Source: Oscillospiraceae bacterium
GTDB lineage: Bacteria > Bacillota > Clostridia > Oscillospirales > Oscillospiraceae
Assembly (NCBI GenBank): GCA_022804995.1
Contig: JAAWUC010000008.1
Location: 1 to 36,629 of the forward strand
Length of the DNA: 36,629 nucleotides
Reading direction: 5' to 3'
Shown here: piece by piece, positions 9,318 to 17,847 of the stretch
How positions within the stretch are numbered: the stretch's first letter is position 1
Layout: every line of letters begins with the position of its first letter
Translations under genes and position numbers: made by a program
Notes under the pieces: generated by a model
What the model was told of the DNA's origin: nothing
The model's input: only the letters and a program-made list of their open reading frames with translations
Databases searched by the model: none

Positions 9318-10301
9318 ATGGATTTCATTCACCGCCCCCGCCGCCTGCGGCGCAGCGACGCGGTACGCCGTATGTGCCGGGAAACACGGGTGAGCCCGGA
9401 CGCCCTGATCTACCCCATTTTTATCGACGAAGCTCTGACCGGCGTGCGCCCCATCGAGAGCCTGCCCGGGCAGAACCACTACGGCCTGGACAGCGTGTGC
9501 CAGGCGGTGGAGGAGTGCCTGGCACACGGGGTGGGGCGGTGCATCCTCTTCGGCCTGCCCAGGGAAAAGGACGCCTGCGGCTCCTCCGCCTGGGCTCAGC
9601 GGGGCGTGATCCAGGAGGCCATCCGGATCATCAAGGTCAAGTACCCCGACTTCTATGTCATCACCGACGTGTGCCTGTGCGAGTACACCAGCCACGGTCA
9701 CTGCGGCCTGCTGGACGGCCAGGAGGTGGACAATGACAAGACCCTGGAGCTGCTGGCCAAGACCGCCCTCAGCCACGCCGCCGCCGGGGCGGACATGGTA
9801 GCCCCCTCGGACATGATGGACGGGCGGGTGGCGGCTATCCGGGCCGCCCTGGACGGCGCCGGGCTCCAGAATATCCCCATCATGGCCTATTCCGCCAAGT
9901 ACGCCTCGGCCTTCTACGGGCCCTTCCGGGCCGCCGCCGGGTCCGCCCCGGCCTTTGGGGACCGGCGGGGGTACCAGATGGACCCCCACAACCGCCGGGA
10001 GGCCCTGCGGGAATGCGAGCTGGACATCCGGGAGGGGGCCGATATCCTGATGGTCAAGCCGGCGCTGAGCTACCTGGATGTCATCCGGGAGTGCCGGGAC
10101 CGGTTTGACCTGCCCCTGTGCGCCTATTCGGTGTCCGGGGAGTATGCCATGATAAAAGCCGCCGCCAGGGCCGGGCTGGTGGACGAGCACCGGGTGATGT
10201 GCGAGAGCGCCCTGTCGGTATTCCGGGCGGGGGCGGATATGCTGATTACATACTACGCCAAGGAGCTGGCGGACGCCATTCGGAGGGGGGACATCGGCTG
10301 A
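9318..10301 (+). CDS. hemB: Porphobilinogen synthase (delta-aminolevulinic acid dehydratase)
   Basis: RPRRLRRSDAVRRMCRETRVSPDALIYPIFI, YSAKYASAFYGPFRAAAGSAP, MVKPALSYLD. Confidence 0.97.
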   Translation: MDFIHRPRRLRRSDAVRRMCRETRVSPDALIYPIFIDEALTGVRPIESLPGQNHYGLDSVCQAVEECLAHGVGRCILFGLPREKDACGSSAWAQRGVIQEAIRIIKVKYPDFYVITDVCLCEYTSHGHCGLLDGQEVDNDKTLELLAKTALSHAAAGADMVAPSDMMDGRVAAIRAALDGAGLQNIPIMAYSAKYASAFYGPFRAAAGSAPAFGDRRGYQMDPHNRREALRECELDIREGADILMVKPALSYLDVIRECRDRFDLPLCAYSVSGEYAMIKAAARAGLVDEHRVMCESALSVFRAGADMLITYYAKELADAIRRGDIG

Positions 10302-10333
10302 AGGGCCGGACGGATATGAAAGGAGACGAGCAG

Positions 10334-10708
10334 ATGATTGACTTTGAAAATGCCAAATTTCTAAAGCTGCGGGCTGTGGAGGGGAAGACCTTCGCCTCTA
10401 CCCTGGCCCCCATGTTTGTCCAGGGGGAGTACATTGTCCAGGCCTTCCAGACCGTCCGGGACGGGGTGGTCTTTACCAACAGGCGCATTTTCGCCATCAA
10501 TGTCCAGGGGGTTATCGGAAAGAAGAAGGACTTCACCATTCTGCCCTACAAGCGCATCCAGGCCTTTTCCATTGAGACCGCCGGGGTGTTCGACATGGAC
10601 AGCGAGCTCCAGCTCTGGTTCAGCGGCCTGGGCCAGGTGACCTTCGAGTTCAGCTCCAACGCCAATGTCACCGAGATTTGCAGGCTCATCAGCGAGAATA
10701 TGCTGTAA
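10334..10708 (+). CDS. Bacterial PH-domain protein
   Basis: FTNRRIFAINVQGVIGKKKDFTILPYKRIQAFSIETAG pattern typical of bacterial PH-like proteins. Confidence 0.75.
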   Translation: MIDFENAKFLKLRAVEGKTFASTLAPMFVQGEYIVQAFQTVRDGVVFTNRRIFAINVQGVIGKKKDFTILPYKRIQAFSIETAGVFDMDSELQLWFSGLGQVTFEFSSNANVTEICRLISENML

Positions 10709-10769
10709 AATTTTCTCCCGGTTCCCGGCGCGCTGTTGACGGACGAGGAAATTTCTGCTACGATTTTCC

Positions 10770-10858
10770 CTGCGGGGATAAAAACACGTCCCGGTCGGTA
10801 GTCCGGGAGCAGCCTTTGCTGTCAGTAACCTGCCTCCTTGGTTGTCCGTTCTCCGCGG
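10770..10858 (+). ncRNA. Candidate yjdF-motif riboswitch upstream of yjdF
   Basis: Closing stem 10770-10778/10850-10858 (CUGCGGGGA/UCUCCGCGG with G-U pairs); hairpins CCCGG-UCGGUAGU-CCGGG (10790-10807), GCAGC-CUUU-GCUGU (10809-10822), AACC...GGUU (10827-10843); sits directly upstream of a YjdF/DUF2992 gene. Confidence 0.75.
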
Positions 10859-10884
10859 AAACCATTTTAAGGAGGAAGCTTTCA

Positions 10885-11304
10885 ATGGACACCGCAAAAG
10901 CGCGCCTGACCGTACTCTTTGACCCGCCCTTCTGGGTGGGCCTCTTTGAGCGGGAGAGCGGAGGCCGGTATGAGGCCTGCAAACACACCTTCGGGGCGGA
11001 GCCCCGGGACGCCGAGGTCTACGCCCTGGTGCTGGAGCAGTACCACCGGCTGGCGTTCAGCCCGGCCCTGGAGGCAGCGCCCGGGGAGGACCGCAGCGTC
11101 AGCCCCAAACGGGCCCAGCGCCTGGCCCGCCGCCAGACACAGCCGGCAGGCATCGGCACCAAGGCCCAGCAGGCCCTCCAGCTCCAGCGGGAGCAGAGCA
11201 GGACAGACCGGCAGGCCCTGTCGAGAGAGCAGCGGGAGGCCGAGGAGGAGCGCCGGTACCAGCTCCGCCAGGAGAAGCGAAGGAAAAAGCATAGGGGGCG
11301 TTAG
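10885..11304 (+). CDS. yjdF: YjdF family protein (DUF2992)
   Basis: MDTAKARLTVLFDPPFWVGLFERESGGRYEACKHTFGAEPRDAEVY N-terminus; basic Q/R-rich C-terminus; RBS aaggagg. Confidence 0.9.
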   Translation: MDTAKARLTVLFDPPFWVGLFERESGGRYEACKHTFGAEPRDAEVYALVLEQYHRLAFSPALEAAPGEDRSVSPKRAQRLARRQTQPAGIGTKAQQALQLQREQSRTDRQALSREQREAEEERRYQLRQEKRRKKHRGR

Positions 11305-11323
11305 CGCGTTCCGGAGAAACAGG

Positions 11324-11358
11324 GAAGCGGCGGAGCTAAAAAGCTCCGCCGCTTCTTT
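11324..11358. terminator. Bidirectional terminator between convergent yjdF and VWA gene
   Basis: gaagcggcggagct-aaaa-agctccgccgcttc, 14-bp perfect stem. Confidence 0.8.
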
Positions 11359-11364
11359 CCGTAT

Positions 11365-12642
11365 TCACAGCCCCACCGCACCCCGGCAGGCTCTGGCCAA
11401 ATCGTTGAGGGTGGCGCAGGGCAGCATTTTGCACAGCATGGAGATGGTCTGGATGCTCCCCACGTAGGGCCACTTGCCCTCGGGGATGGGGTTGAGCCAC
11501 AAAACCCGCCCGGCCTGCCGCTTGGCCTCCGCCAGCGCCCGGGCGGCGCGGGGCAAATCAATGGTCTTGGTGTCCGACAGAATCAGCAGCGTAACCCCCG
11601 GCCCCAGGGGCGCGGGCCGCAGGGCGCACAGCGTTTCCAGGGCCGTGCCCAAATCCGTCCCCTTGCCGTAGAGCCCACAGGAGCTCACATAGCCCCGGAA
11701 CGCCTCCATGCTCTGCATGGAGAAAGCGTCCACCTCCCGCACCCCCTCGGAGAAGAGGAAGGTCCGGGAGAAGTCCGATACCGCCGACAGGGACTGGATG
11801 AACCGCAGGGCGAATTCTGAGAACTGGAGCATGGAGCTGGACACGTCGCACAGCAGCACCAGCCGCCGCCGTCTCTTCCGCTTTTTCCGGAAGGCCAGCC
11901 GGCAGGGCACGCCCCCGGTCTCCAGCCCCCTGCGGATAGTGCGCTTGAAATCCAGCTTCCCGCTGTGCCCCTGGCTCTGCCTGCGCTGGCTCAGCTGGGC
12001 GTTCATCTGGGCCGTCAGCTGGGCCACCAGGGCCGTGGCCCGGGGAATTTCTGCCTCCTTGAACTGGGAGATGTCCCGGTAGAGCAGGGCGAACTCCGGG
12101 TCCACCTCGTCCCCGCCCACGGCGGCGTCCTCCATCATCATCTGCTGCTCCAGCAGGTACTTGGCGAACACCGAGTGGATGAAGCTGCTGTAGAGCTGGG
12201 GGTTGCGCTCGATGTTGCCCTTGGTCTTCTCCATCAAATCCCGGAGGTAGGCCCGCTTGTCCTCGGGCATCCGGACATAGACCTCCCGCAGCTCGTCCCG
12301 CAGGTCCATGGGTTTTCCGTTGTACTGAAGCTCCTGCTCCGCCTCCGCCCGGCGGCGGGAGAGCTCCTCGGCCTCCTGGCGGCGCTGCTTCATAAGGGAC
12401 TCTTTCCTGTCCTGGCTGACAAAGAAGTTCTCAAAGGCCCGGCGGAAGGCCGCCTGCTCCGCGCTGCTCTTGGCGTACACGGCGCACAGCGCCGCCTTCA
12501 CCGCCCCCCGGTCCTCCAGGCCCAGCTCCGTCAGCACCGCGCAGGCGTCCGCCGTCTCCCCGGGCCCTACGCGCAGGCCCTCCTCCCGGAGGATGGCGGA
12601 GAACTCCGTCAGCTTCTCCAGGTAGACAAACCGCTCCGTCAC
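11365..12642 (-). CDS. VWA domain-containing (CoxE-like) protein
   Basis: VLLCDVSSSMLQFSEFALRFIQSL MIDAS-like motif; downstream of a MoxR ATPase; GTG start overlaps moxR stop (gtga). Confidence 0.85.
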   Translation of the reverse strand: MTERFVYLEKLTEFSAILREEGLRVGPGETADACAVLTELGLEDRGAVKAALCAVYAKSSAEQAAFRRAFENFFVSQDRKESLMKQRRQEAEELSRRRAEAEQELQYNGKPMDLRDELREVYVRMPEDKRAYLRDLMEKTKGNIERNPQLYSSFIHSVFAKYLLEQQMMMEDAAVGGDEVDPEFALLYRDISQFKEAEIPRATALVAQLTAQMNAQLSQRRQSQGHSGKLDFKRTIRRGLETGGVPCRLAFRKKRKRRRRLVLLCDVSSSMLQFSEFALRFIQSLSAVSDFSRTFLFSEGVREVDAFSMQSMEAFRGYVSSCGLYGKGTDLGTALETLCALRPAPLGPGVTLLILSDTKTIDLPRAARALAEAKRQAGRVLWLNPIPEGKWPYVGSIQTISMLCKMLPCATLNDLARACRGAVGL

Positions 12643-13553
12643 TGGCCGTCCCCTCCGTGGTGATGGTGGTGACCGCAGCCGCCCCCCTCTCCGCCGCAGC
12701 CGCACTGGTGGGCGGGAGCCTGGGTCAGCTGCCCCAGGTCCTCGCTGTTTTTCAGCACAAAGCCCTTTGTCCGCTCCATGGCCTCCGCCGTCAGGTCGCT
12801 GATGCCCAGGGCCTCCAGGGCGGATACCCAGTCCAGGGTCTCGGCGATGGAGGGCTTTTTGAGGATGGCGTCATTCTCCCGCAGGCGCTTCACCGCCTCC
12901 GCCACCTGAACGGCCAGATGCTCGTTGGCGTTGGGCAGCTTGGCCCGGATGATGGCGATCTCCTTCTCCAGGTCCGGGTACTGTAGATAGAGGTAGGCGC
13001 ACCGCCGCCGCAGGGCTTCGCCCAGGGGCCGGGAGCGGTTGGAGGTGAGCACCACGAAGGGCACGCTTTTCGCCCGGAGGGTACCGATTTCCGGGATGGA
13101 AACCTGCATCTCCGATAAAAGCTCCAGCAGGAACGCCTCGAACTCCTCGTCCGCCTTGTCGATCTCGTCGATGAGCAGGACCACCGGCTTCTCCGACCGG
13201 ATGGACTTCAGCAGGGGCCGCTCCAGGAGGTAGCCGTCGCTGAAGAGGGATTTTGCCAGCTCCGCCGAATCCCGCCGGTCCCGGTCGATCTGAATGGCCA
13301 GCAGCTGCTTCTGGTAGTTCCACTCGTAGAGGGCTTTGCCCTCGTCCAGGCCCTCGTAGCACTGGAGGCGGACCAGCTCCCGGTCCAGGACTCCGGCCAT
13401 GACCTTGGCAATTTCCGTCTTGCCCACGCCGGCGGCGCCCTCGATGAGCAGGGGCCGCCCCAGCTTCAGCGCCACCAGCAGGGTGGTGGCTACGTCCTCG
13501 CCGCAGATATAGCGGGCCTCGTCCAGCTTCGCCCGCAGGGTTTGCAGTTCCAT
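12639..13553 (-). CDS. MoxR-family AAA+ ATPase with Cys/His-rich C-terminal tail
   Basis: EGAAGVGKTEIAKV Walker A, VVLLIDEIDKAD Walker B, TSNRSRPLGEALRRRCAYLYL; tail HQCGCGGEGGGCGHHHHHGGDGQ. Confidence 0.92.
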   Translation of the reverse strand: MELQTLRAKLDEARYICGEDVATTLLVALKLGRPLLIEGAAGVGKTEIAKVMAGVLDRELVRLQCYEGLDEGKALYEWNYQKQLLAIQIDRDRRDSAELAKSLFSDGYLLERPLLKSIRSEKPVVLLIDEIDKADEEFEAFLLELLSEMQVSIPEIGTLRAKSVPFVVLTSNRSRPLGEALRRRCAYLYLQYPDLEKEIAIIRAKLPNANEHLAVQVAEAVKRLRENDAILKKPSIAETLDWVSALEALGISDLTAEAMERTKGFVLKNSEDLGQLTQAPAHQCGCGGEGGGCGHHHHHGGDGQ

Positions 13554-13640
13554 ACCGTGTCCTCACTTTGTTAAGGATTTGACACAAATATACCACCTTT
13601 CCGGGTGGAATGCAAGGGGAAGGCATCCGCGGAGAACCGG

Positions 13641-13676
13641 AAAAAAGATGGGCGCGCCAAATTTGGTGCGCCCATC
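13641..13676 (-). terminator. Intrinsic terminator for the small minus-strand gene
   Basis: gatgggcgcgccaaatttggtgcgcccatc near-perfect palindrome; minus-strand U-tract (A-run at 13641-13646). Confidence 0.85.
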
Positions 13677-13680
13677 CTCT

Positions 13681-13845
13681 CTACAGATCGTCCGCGTCCT
13701 GTACCGGGACTTCATAGGGATCTGCCGGTGTGCCGGTCCAGCTTCCCTGAGGGTCCGCTTTGGCCGACTGCCAGCCGGTCAGTTCCATGGCCTTGTCCAT
13801 GGGGGATGTGTGCGCCCGCTGTTGGGCGCGCTTCTTTTCCGCCAT
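13681..13845 (-). CDS. Small hypothetical protein (54 aa)
   Basis: MAEKKRAQQRAHTSPMDKAMELTGWQSAKADPQGSWTGTPADPYEVPVQDADDL; RBS aaggaggaacc, terminator immediately downstream. Confidence 0.65.
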   Translation of the reverse strand: MAEKKRAQQRAHTSPMDKAMELTGWQSAKADPQGSWTGTPADPYEVPVQDADDL

Positions 13846-13980
13846 TTTGAGGTTCCTCCTTCCATAAGATGCGTCTAGTATACCCGAGAGGGACCTCGCC
13901 GGAGGGATTTTTCGGGAGGGAATATTTTTCAAAAACCCCTCTTGGCTCTCACATTGCGGCATGGTTTTATAATGCCGCGG

Positions 13981-14889
13981 CTACAGGTCGAACACGCCCA
14001 TAATGGCGATGCCGGCCACAATGAGAAGAATCATGGCGTAGTGCTTCCAGGAGAGCTTTTCCCGCAGGAAAATCCGGCTCCACAGCACCGACGCGGCGCA
14101 GTAGGAGGAGATAATGGGGGCGGACATGGCCAGATGCTCCGTGTCCGAGATGGCGTAGATATAGGCGAACTGCCCGGCGGTTTCACAGACCGCGCCGATG
14201 TACTTGGGGGCCTCCATCCTGGGGATCAGCCGGTCCTTCTTGATGACAACGGTGTAGACGAAGCACACCGCCGCCGCGAAGAGGAAGGTCAGCTCGTAGG
14301 CCGCGTTGGCGCTGTCCTCGCTGAGAGTTTCCAGCACCCGGTTGTCGGCGAAGGTGCCCGCCGCGTCCAGCACGCAGTAGGCCACCGGCAGAGCCAGAGC
14401 AAGCCAGCTCTTGGCGTACTTGTAGTTACCGGCCTTCTGCCGCTCCAGCCGGAGCGCCTCGTCCTCCACCGAGTCCACCACGCCCAGGCCGATGGCCCCC
14501 GCGCACACCAGTGCCACGGCGAACAGGGCCAGAGGGGAGTAGTCCTCCGCCCCGACGAAAATAAGGGTCAGCACCGCCACCAGAGCTCCCGAGGAGTTGC
14601 AGATGGGGGAGGAGACGCTCAGCTCGATGTACCGCAGGCCCAGGTAGCCCAGGGCCATGGACAGGATATAGAGGATGGACACGGGCAGGTAGGTGAGGAT
14701 GATGCCGAGATTGATCTCCACCCCGCCCACGAAAATTTCAAAGCAGGCGTGGAGGCCCATGACGGCGCCCACCGCCATAACCATCTTCAGATGGCTGTAG
14801 GGGTCCTTGGGATCCCGACAGCCGATTTTGGAAAAAAGATCGGAACCGCTCCAGCACAGCAGAGCGATCAGCGCAAGCCAAAACCACAT
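13981..14889 (-). CDS. EamA/DMT-family transporter
   Basis: ~300 aa multi-TM protein, MWFWLALIALLCWSGSDLFSKIG start, internal two-half hydrophobic pattern. Confidence 0.8.
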   Translation of the reverse strand: MWFWLALIALLCWSGSDLFSKIGCRDPKDPYSHLKMVMAVGAVMGLHACFEIFVGGVEINLGIILTYLPVSILYILSMALGYLGLRYIELSVSSPICNSSGALVAVLTLIFVGAEDYSPLALFAVALVCAGAIGLGVVDSVEDEALRLERQKAGNYKYAKSWLALALPVAYCVLDAAGTFADNRVLETLSEDSANAAYELTFLFAAAVCFVYTVVIKKDRLIPRMEAPKYIGAVCETAGQFAYIYAISDTEHLAMSAPIISSYCAASVLWSRIFLREKLSWKHYAMILLIVAGIAIMGVFDL

Positions 14890-15039
14890 AAATTTACTTC
14901 TCCTTACACGTTCAAATTTGATTCATCAGATTTGAAGGCGTAAGGGACGTCATTCGGCTCCGCCGAACGACCGTCCCGGCAGCCTTGCGGCTGCCCGGAG
15001 GCGGTCTGCGCCGGTAATAGTGGTTTGGGGTGACGTTGG

Positions 15040-16320
15040 TCATAGGGCGGTCAGACCTCCGTCAATCATTTTTTGCAGGGAGAGCAGAATCCCCAGCTTG
15101 GCGTGCTGCCAGGTGAGCCCGCCCTGGAAATAGACGGCGTAGGGGGGGCGGATGGGGCCGTCGGCGCTGAGCTCGATGCTGCTGCCCTGGACGAAGGTGC
15201 CCGCCGCCATGATCACCTGGCTGTCGTAGCCGGGCATGTCCCCGGGCACGGGAGCGGCGAAGCTGTCCACCGGCGCAGCTCCCTGGATGCCGGCGCAGAA
15301 GGCCCGCATAGCCGCCTCGCTGCCCAGCTCCACAGCCTGGATGATGTCGCACCGGGCCTCGGCGGCGGAGGGCACGCACCGAAAGCCCAGGCCCTCGTAG
15401 AGGTGGGCGGCGAAGATCGCGCCCTTCAGCGCCCCGGCCACCACCGTGGGGGCCAGGAAAAAGCCCTGGTAGAAGGCGGGGAGGATGCCCAGATTGGCTC
15501 CCACCTCCTGGCCCAGCCCCGGGGCGGAGAGCCGGTAGGCGCACCGGTCCACGCAGGTCTGGGTGCCGCAGATGTAGCCGCCGATGGGGGCCAGCCCGCC
15601 GCCGGGGTTCTTGATAAGGGAGCCCACCGTCATGTCGGCCCCCACATCCGAGGGCTCCACGGTGTCCACAAACTCGCCGTAGCAGTTGTCCACCATGACA
15701 AGGACATCGGGCTTGATATTCTTGCAGAAGGCGATGAGCTCGCCGATCTGCTCCACCGAAAAGGAGGGGCGGGTGGCATAGCCCTTGCTGCGCTGGATGG
15801 TGATGAGCTTGGTTTTCGGCGTAATGGCAGCGCGGATGGCGTCGTAGTCGAAGGAGCCGTCGCTTTTGAGGTCCGCCTGCCGGTAGGTCACGCCGTACTC
15901 CGCCAGGGAGCAGGGGGAGGGCCGGATGCCGATGACCTCCTGGAGGGTGTCGTAGGGCAGTCCCACCGGGGAGAGGAGCTCGTCCCCCGGGAGAAGGTTG
16001 GCGGACAGCGCCACCGTCAGGGCGTGGGTGCCGCAGGTGATCTGGGGCCGGACCAGGGCGGCCTCGGAGTGAAAGACGCCGGCGTAGACCCGCTCCAGCC
16101 GCTCCCGGCCGTCGTCGTCGTAGCCGTAGCCGGTGGTGGCGGCAAAGTGGTTGGCCCCGACGCGGTTTTTCTGCATGGAGGCCAGGACCTTGGCCTGGTT
16201 GATCTCGGCGGTCCGGTCGATGGCCCGGAAGCGGCCGGAAAGCCGCTCCAGCACCGCCTCCCCCCGGTCAAAGACGGGCCGGGTGAGGCCAAAGGACTGA
16301 TATATATCAAAGAGTTCCAT
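15040..16320 (-). CDS. Methionine gamma-lyase family protein (aluminum-resistance/YnbB-like PLP enzyme)
   Basis: ITIQRSKGYATRPSFSVEQIGELIAFCK, VMVDNCYGEFVDTVEPSDVGADM, GSLIKNPGGGLAPIGGYICG. Confidence 0.92.
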   Translation of the reverse strand: MELFDIYQSFGLTRPVFDRGEAVLERLSGRFRAIDRTAEINQAKVLASMQKNRVGANHFAATTGYGYDDDGRERLERVYAGVFHSEAALVRPQITCGTHALTVALSANLLPGDELLSPVGLPYDTLQEVIGIRPSPCSLAEYGVTYRQADLKSDGSFDYDAIRAAITPKTKLITIQRSKGYATRPSFSVEQIGELIAFCKNIKPDVLVMVDNCYGEFVDTVEPSDVGADMTVGSLIKNPGGGLAPIGGYICGTQTCVDRCAYRLSAPGLGQEVGANLGILPAFYQGFFLAPTVVAGALKGAIFAAHLYEGLGFRCVPSAAEARCDIIQAVELGSEAAMRAFCAGIQGAAPVDSFAAPVPGDMPGYDSQVIMAAGTFVQGSSIELSADGPIRPPYAVYFQGGLTWQHAKLGILLSLQKMIDGGLTAL

Positions 16321-16454
16321 TGCAGTCTCCTTTAAAACAGAAAATGGATCGGAGCAAGTGTACCATGAATCCGCAGGGAATGCAAGGGGAGAAGACGATC
16401 TCCGGCGCATTCTGTAAATAATCTGTAAATATGCAAAAAAATCTGTATATTCCC

Positions 16455-16483
16455 TTGAATCTCCGGAGGACATATGGTATACT
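16455..16483 (+). promoter_or_regulatory. Sigma-A promoter of the OLE RNA
   Basis: TTGAAT-N17-TATACT; predicted start near 16490, the first base of the closing helix. Confidence 0.8.
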
Positions 16484-16489
16484 GTCCCC

Positions 16490-17144
16490 CGTCAAACGGC
16501 GGCGCAGTATCCTAGTCAGATCTGCCGTCTCTGAAGAAGGGCCTAAAAATCCTTTTAAGGGCATAGCGATGAAACCTCTGGTGCCTGCTTCTTACGCCCA
16601 GTTTGGGGTGGGTGCTGGATGGAAAGCGCGGCGAACCCCGCGCTTGCGGCCGTAGGGCGTTCCTCAATGGCATGAGGAAGCCGACCCTGCGGGCGTGGAG
16701 ACCTGTTCACGTGCATGGGCGTACTCCCTTTGTGGTACTCCGACCTGTGTACGGCTCAGGTGAGAAACCTGTATTGCGGTGCTACCCGGCCTTGAGCCGT
16801 GAACGCTGTGTGCAGATGTAGCCTGCCTTGCGTGGGTATGGCGGATAGGGGACCCACCCCGTTCCTCCCCGGCCAGGGAGGGGCGCGGGATCGCCCCTTG
16901 AAACCATGGCTGCAAAAGAGGCTAGGAGGCGGTTTGACTGTGGTGGAAAACACCTAGGCTGTCGTCATTGGGCGGACAGGGGATTGCAGTGCGGACTAAG
17001 TGGCAGTCGGGCAGCGGGTCAGGCAACAACCCGCCGGAGGGCTGAAAGGGAAACCACCTGACCGGCAACGGGAGGCGCTTTCCGGGGAAATCCAGCCCGT
17101 ACCTAAGCCGTAAGATTTACTCTGGGCGCTGCCGCCGTTTGGCG
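16490..17144 (+). ncRNA. ole: OLE RNA (Ornate Large Extremophilic)
   Basis: ~655 nt with no credible ORF; terminal helix CGTCAAACGGCGGC (16490-16503) / GCCGCCGTTTGGCG (17131-17144), 14 bp with one G-U, followed by TTTTT; internal helices include ACGGCTCA/TGAGCCGT (16751-16758/16793-16800), AAGCGCGG/CCGCGCTT, CAGGT-GAGAA-ACCTG, CCTCCC/GGGAGG; followed by oapA-dxs-tlyA-nadK-argR-recN, the known OLE gene neighbourhood. Confidence 0.92.
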
Positions 17145-17202
17145 TTTTTGAAAATCAGATTCCCAATCATCCTATCATAACATAAAGAGAGGCGGTTTCT
17201 GC

Positions 17203-17763
17203 TTGGACATAGGGCAGGGAAAGAAACAGGAAAAAAAGAAGCCGGGCCGGATGCGGTGGGCTGTACAGGTGTTTTTCATATCCGTGGTGCTCTCCGCCGT
17301 GCTGTCGCTGACGTCGGAGGAGGCGCTGGACGGGGCGGGGCTGCCCATCGCGTTCGCGGTGCTGGCGGCTTTCATCCTGCTGGGCATTATTTTCGACATC
17401 ATCGGCGTGGCGGTAACGGCGGCGGACGAGCGGCCCTTCCACTCCATGGCGGCCCACAAGACTCCCGGCGCCCGGGAGGCTCTGGGCCTCATCCGCAGGG
17501 CCAATAAGGTTTCCAGCTTCTGCAACGACGTGGTGGGCGACATCTGCGGCATCATCTCCGGATCCACTGCGGCTATCATCGTCACCCGGCTCCAGGAGGC
17601 GCTGAGCCTGCGCTCCATCTTTTTCTCCCTGGCGGTGACGGCCCTGGTCTCGGGCCTGACCATCGGGGGTAAGGCCATCGGCAAAACCTTCGCCATTGAC
17701 AAGAGCACCGCCGTCCTCCAGCTGGTGGGACGGGTTATGCACGTATTTTCCAGGAAGAAATAG
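17203..17763 (+). CDS. oapA: OLE-associated membrane protein OapA
   Basis: 186 aa, multiple TM segments, RANKVSSFCNDVVGDICGIISGSTAAIIV conserved segment, directly downstream of OLE; TTG start. Confidence 0.9.
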   Translation: MDIGQGKKQEKKKPGRMRWAVQVFFISVVLSAVLSLTSEEALDGAGLPIAFAVLAAFILLGIIFDIIGVAVTAADERPFHSMAAHKTPGAREALGLIRRANKVSSFCNDVVGDICGIISGSTAAIIVTRLQEALSLRSIFFSLAVTALVSGLTIGGKAIGKTFAIDKSTAVLQLVGRVMHVFSRKK

Positions 17764-17847
17764 GGAAAAATAGACCCGGAATTTTCGAGGCCGTGTCCCC
17801 GAAGGGGAGAAGGCAAAACGGCGTTTTGCCGCAAGGTTTTCTTTTTG

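Noticed and set aside
12657-12986. 109-aa + ORF over the MoxR C-terminus
   Set aside because: Antisense; MoxR frame is clear
13650-13676. 30-nt near-palindrome containing an AscI-like site considered as an operator
   Set aside because: Position after a stop codon and the minus-strand U-tract fit an intrinsic terminator better
16431-16953. Short ORFs (74, 72, 83, 65 aa) within the OLE region
   Set aside because: No RBS or family; the sequence is explained by structured RNA helices
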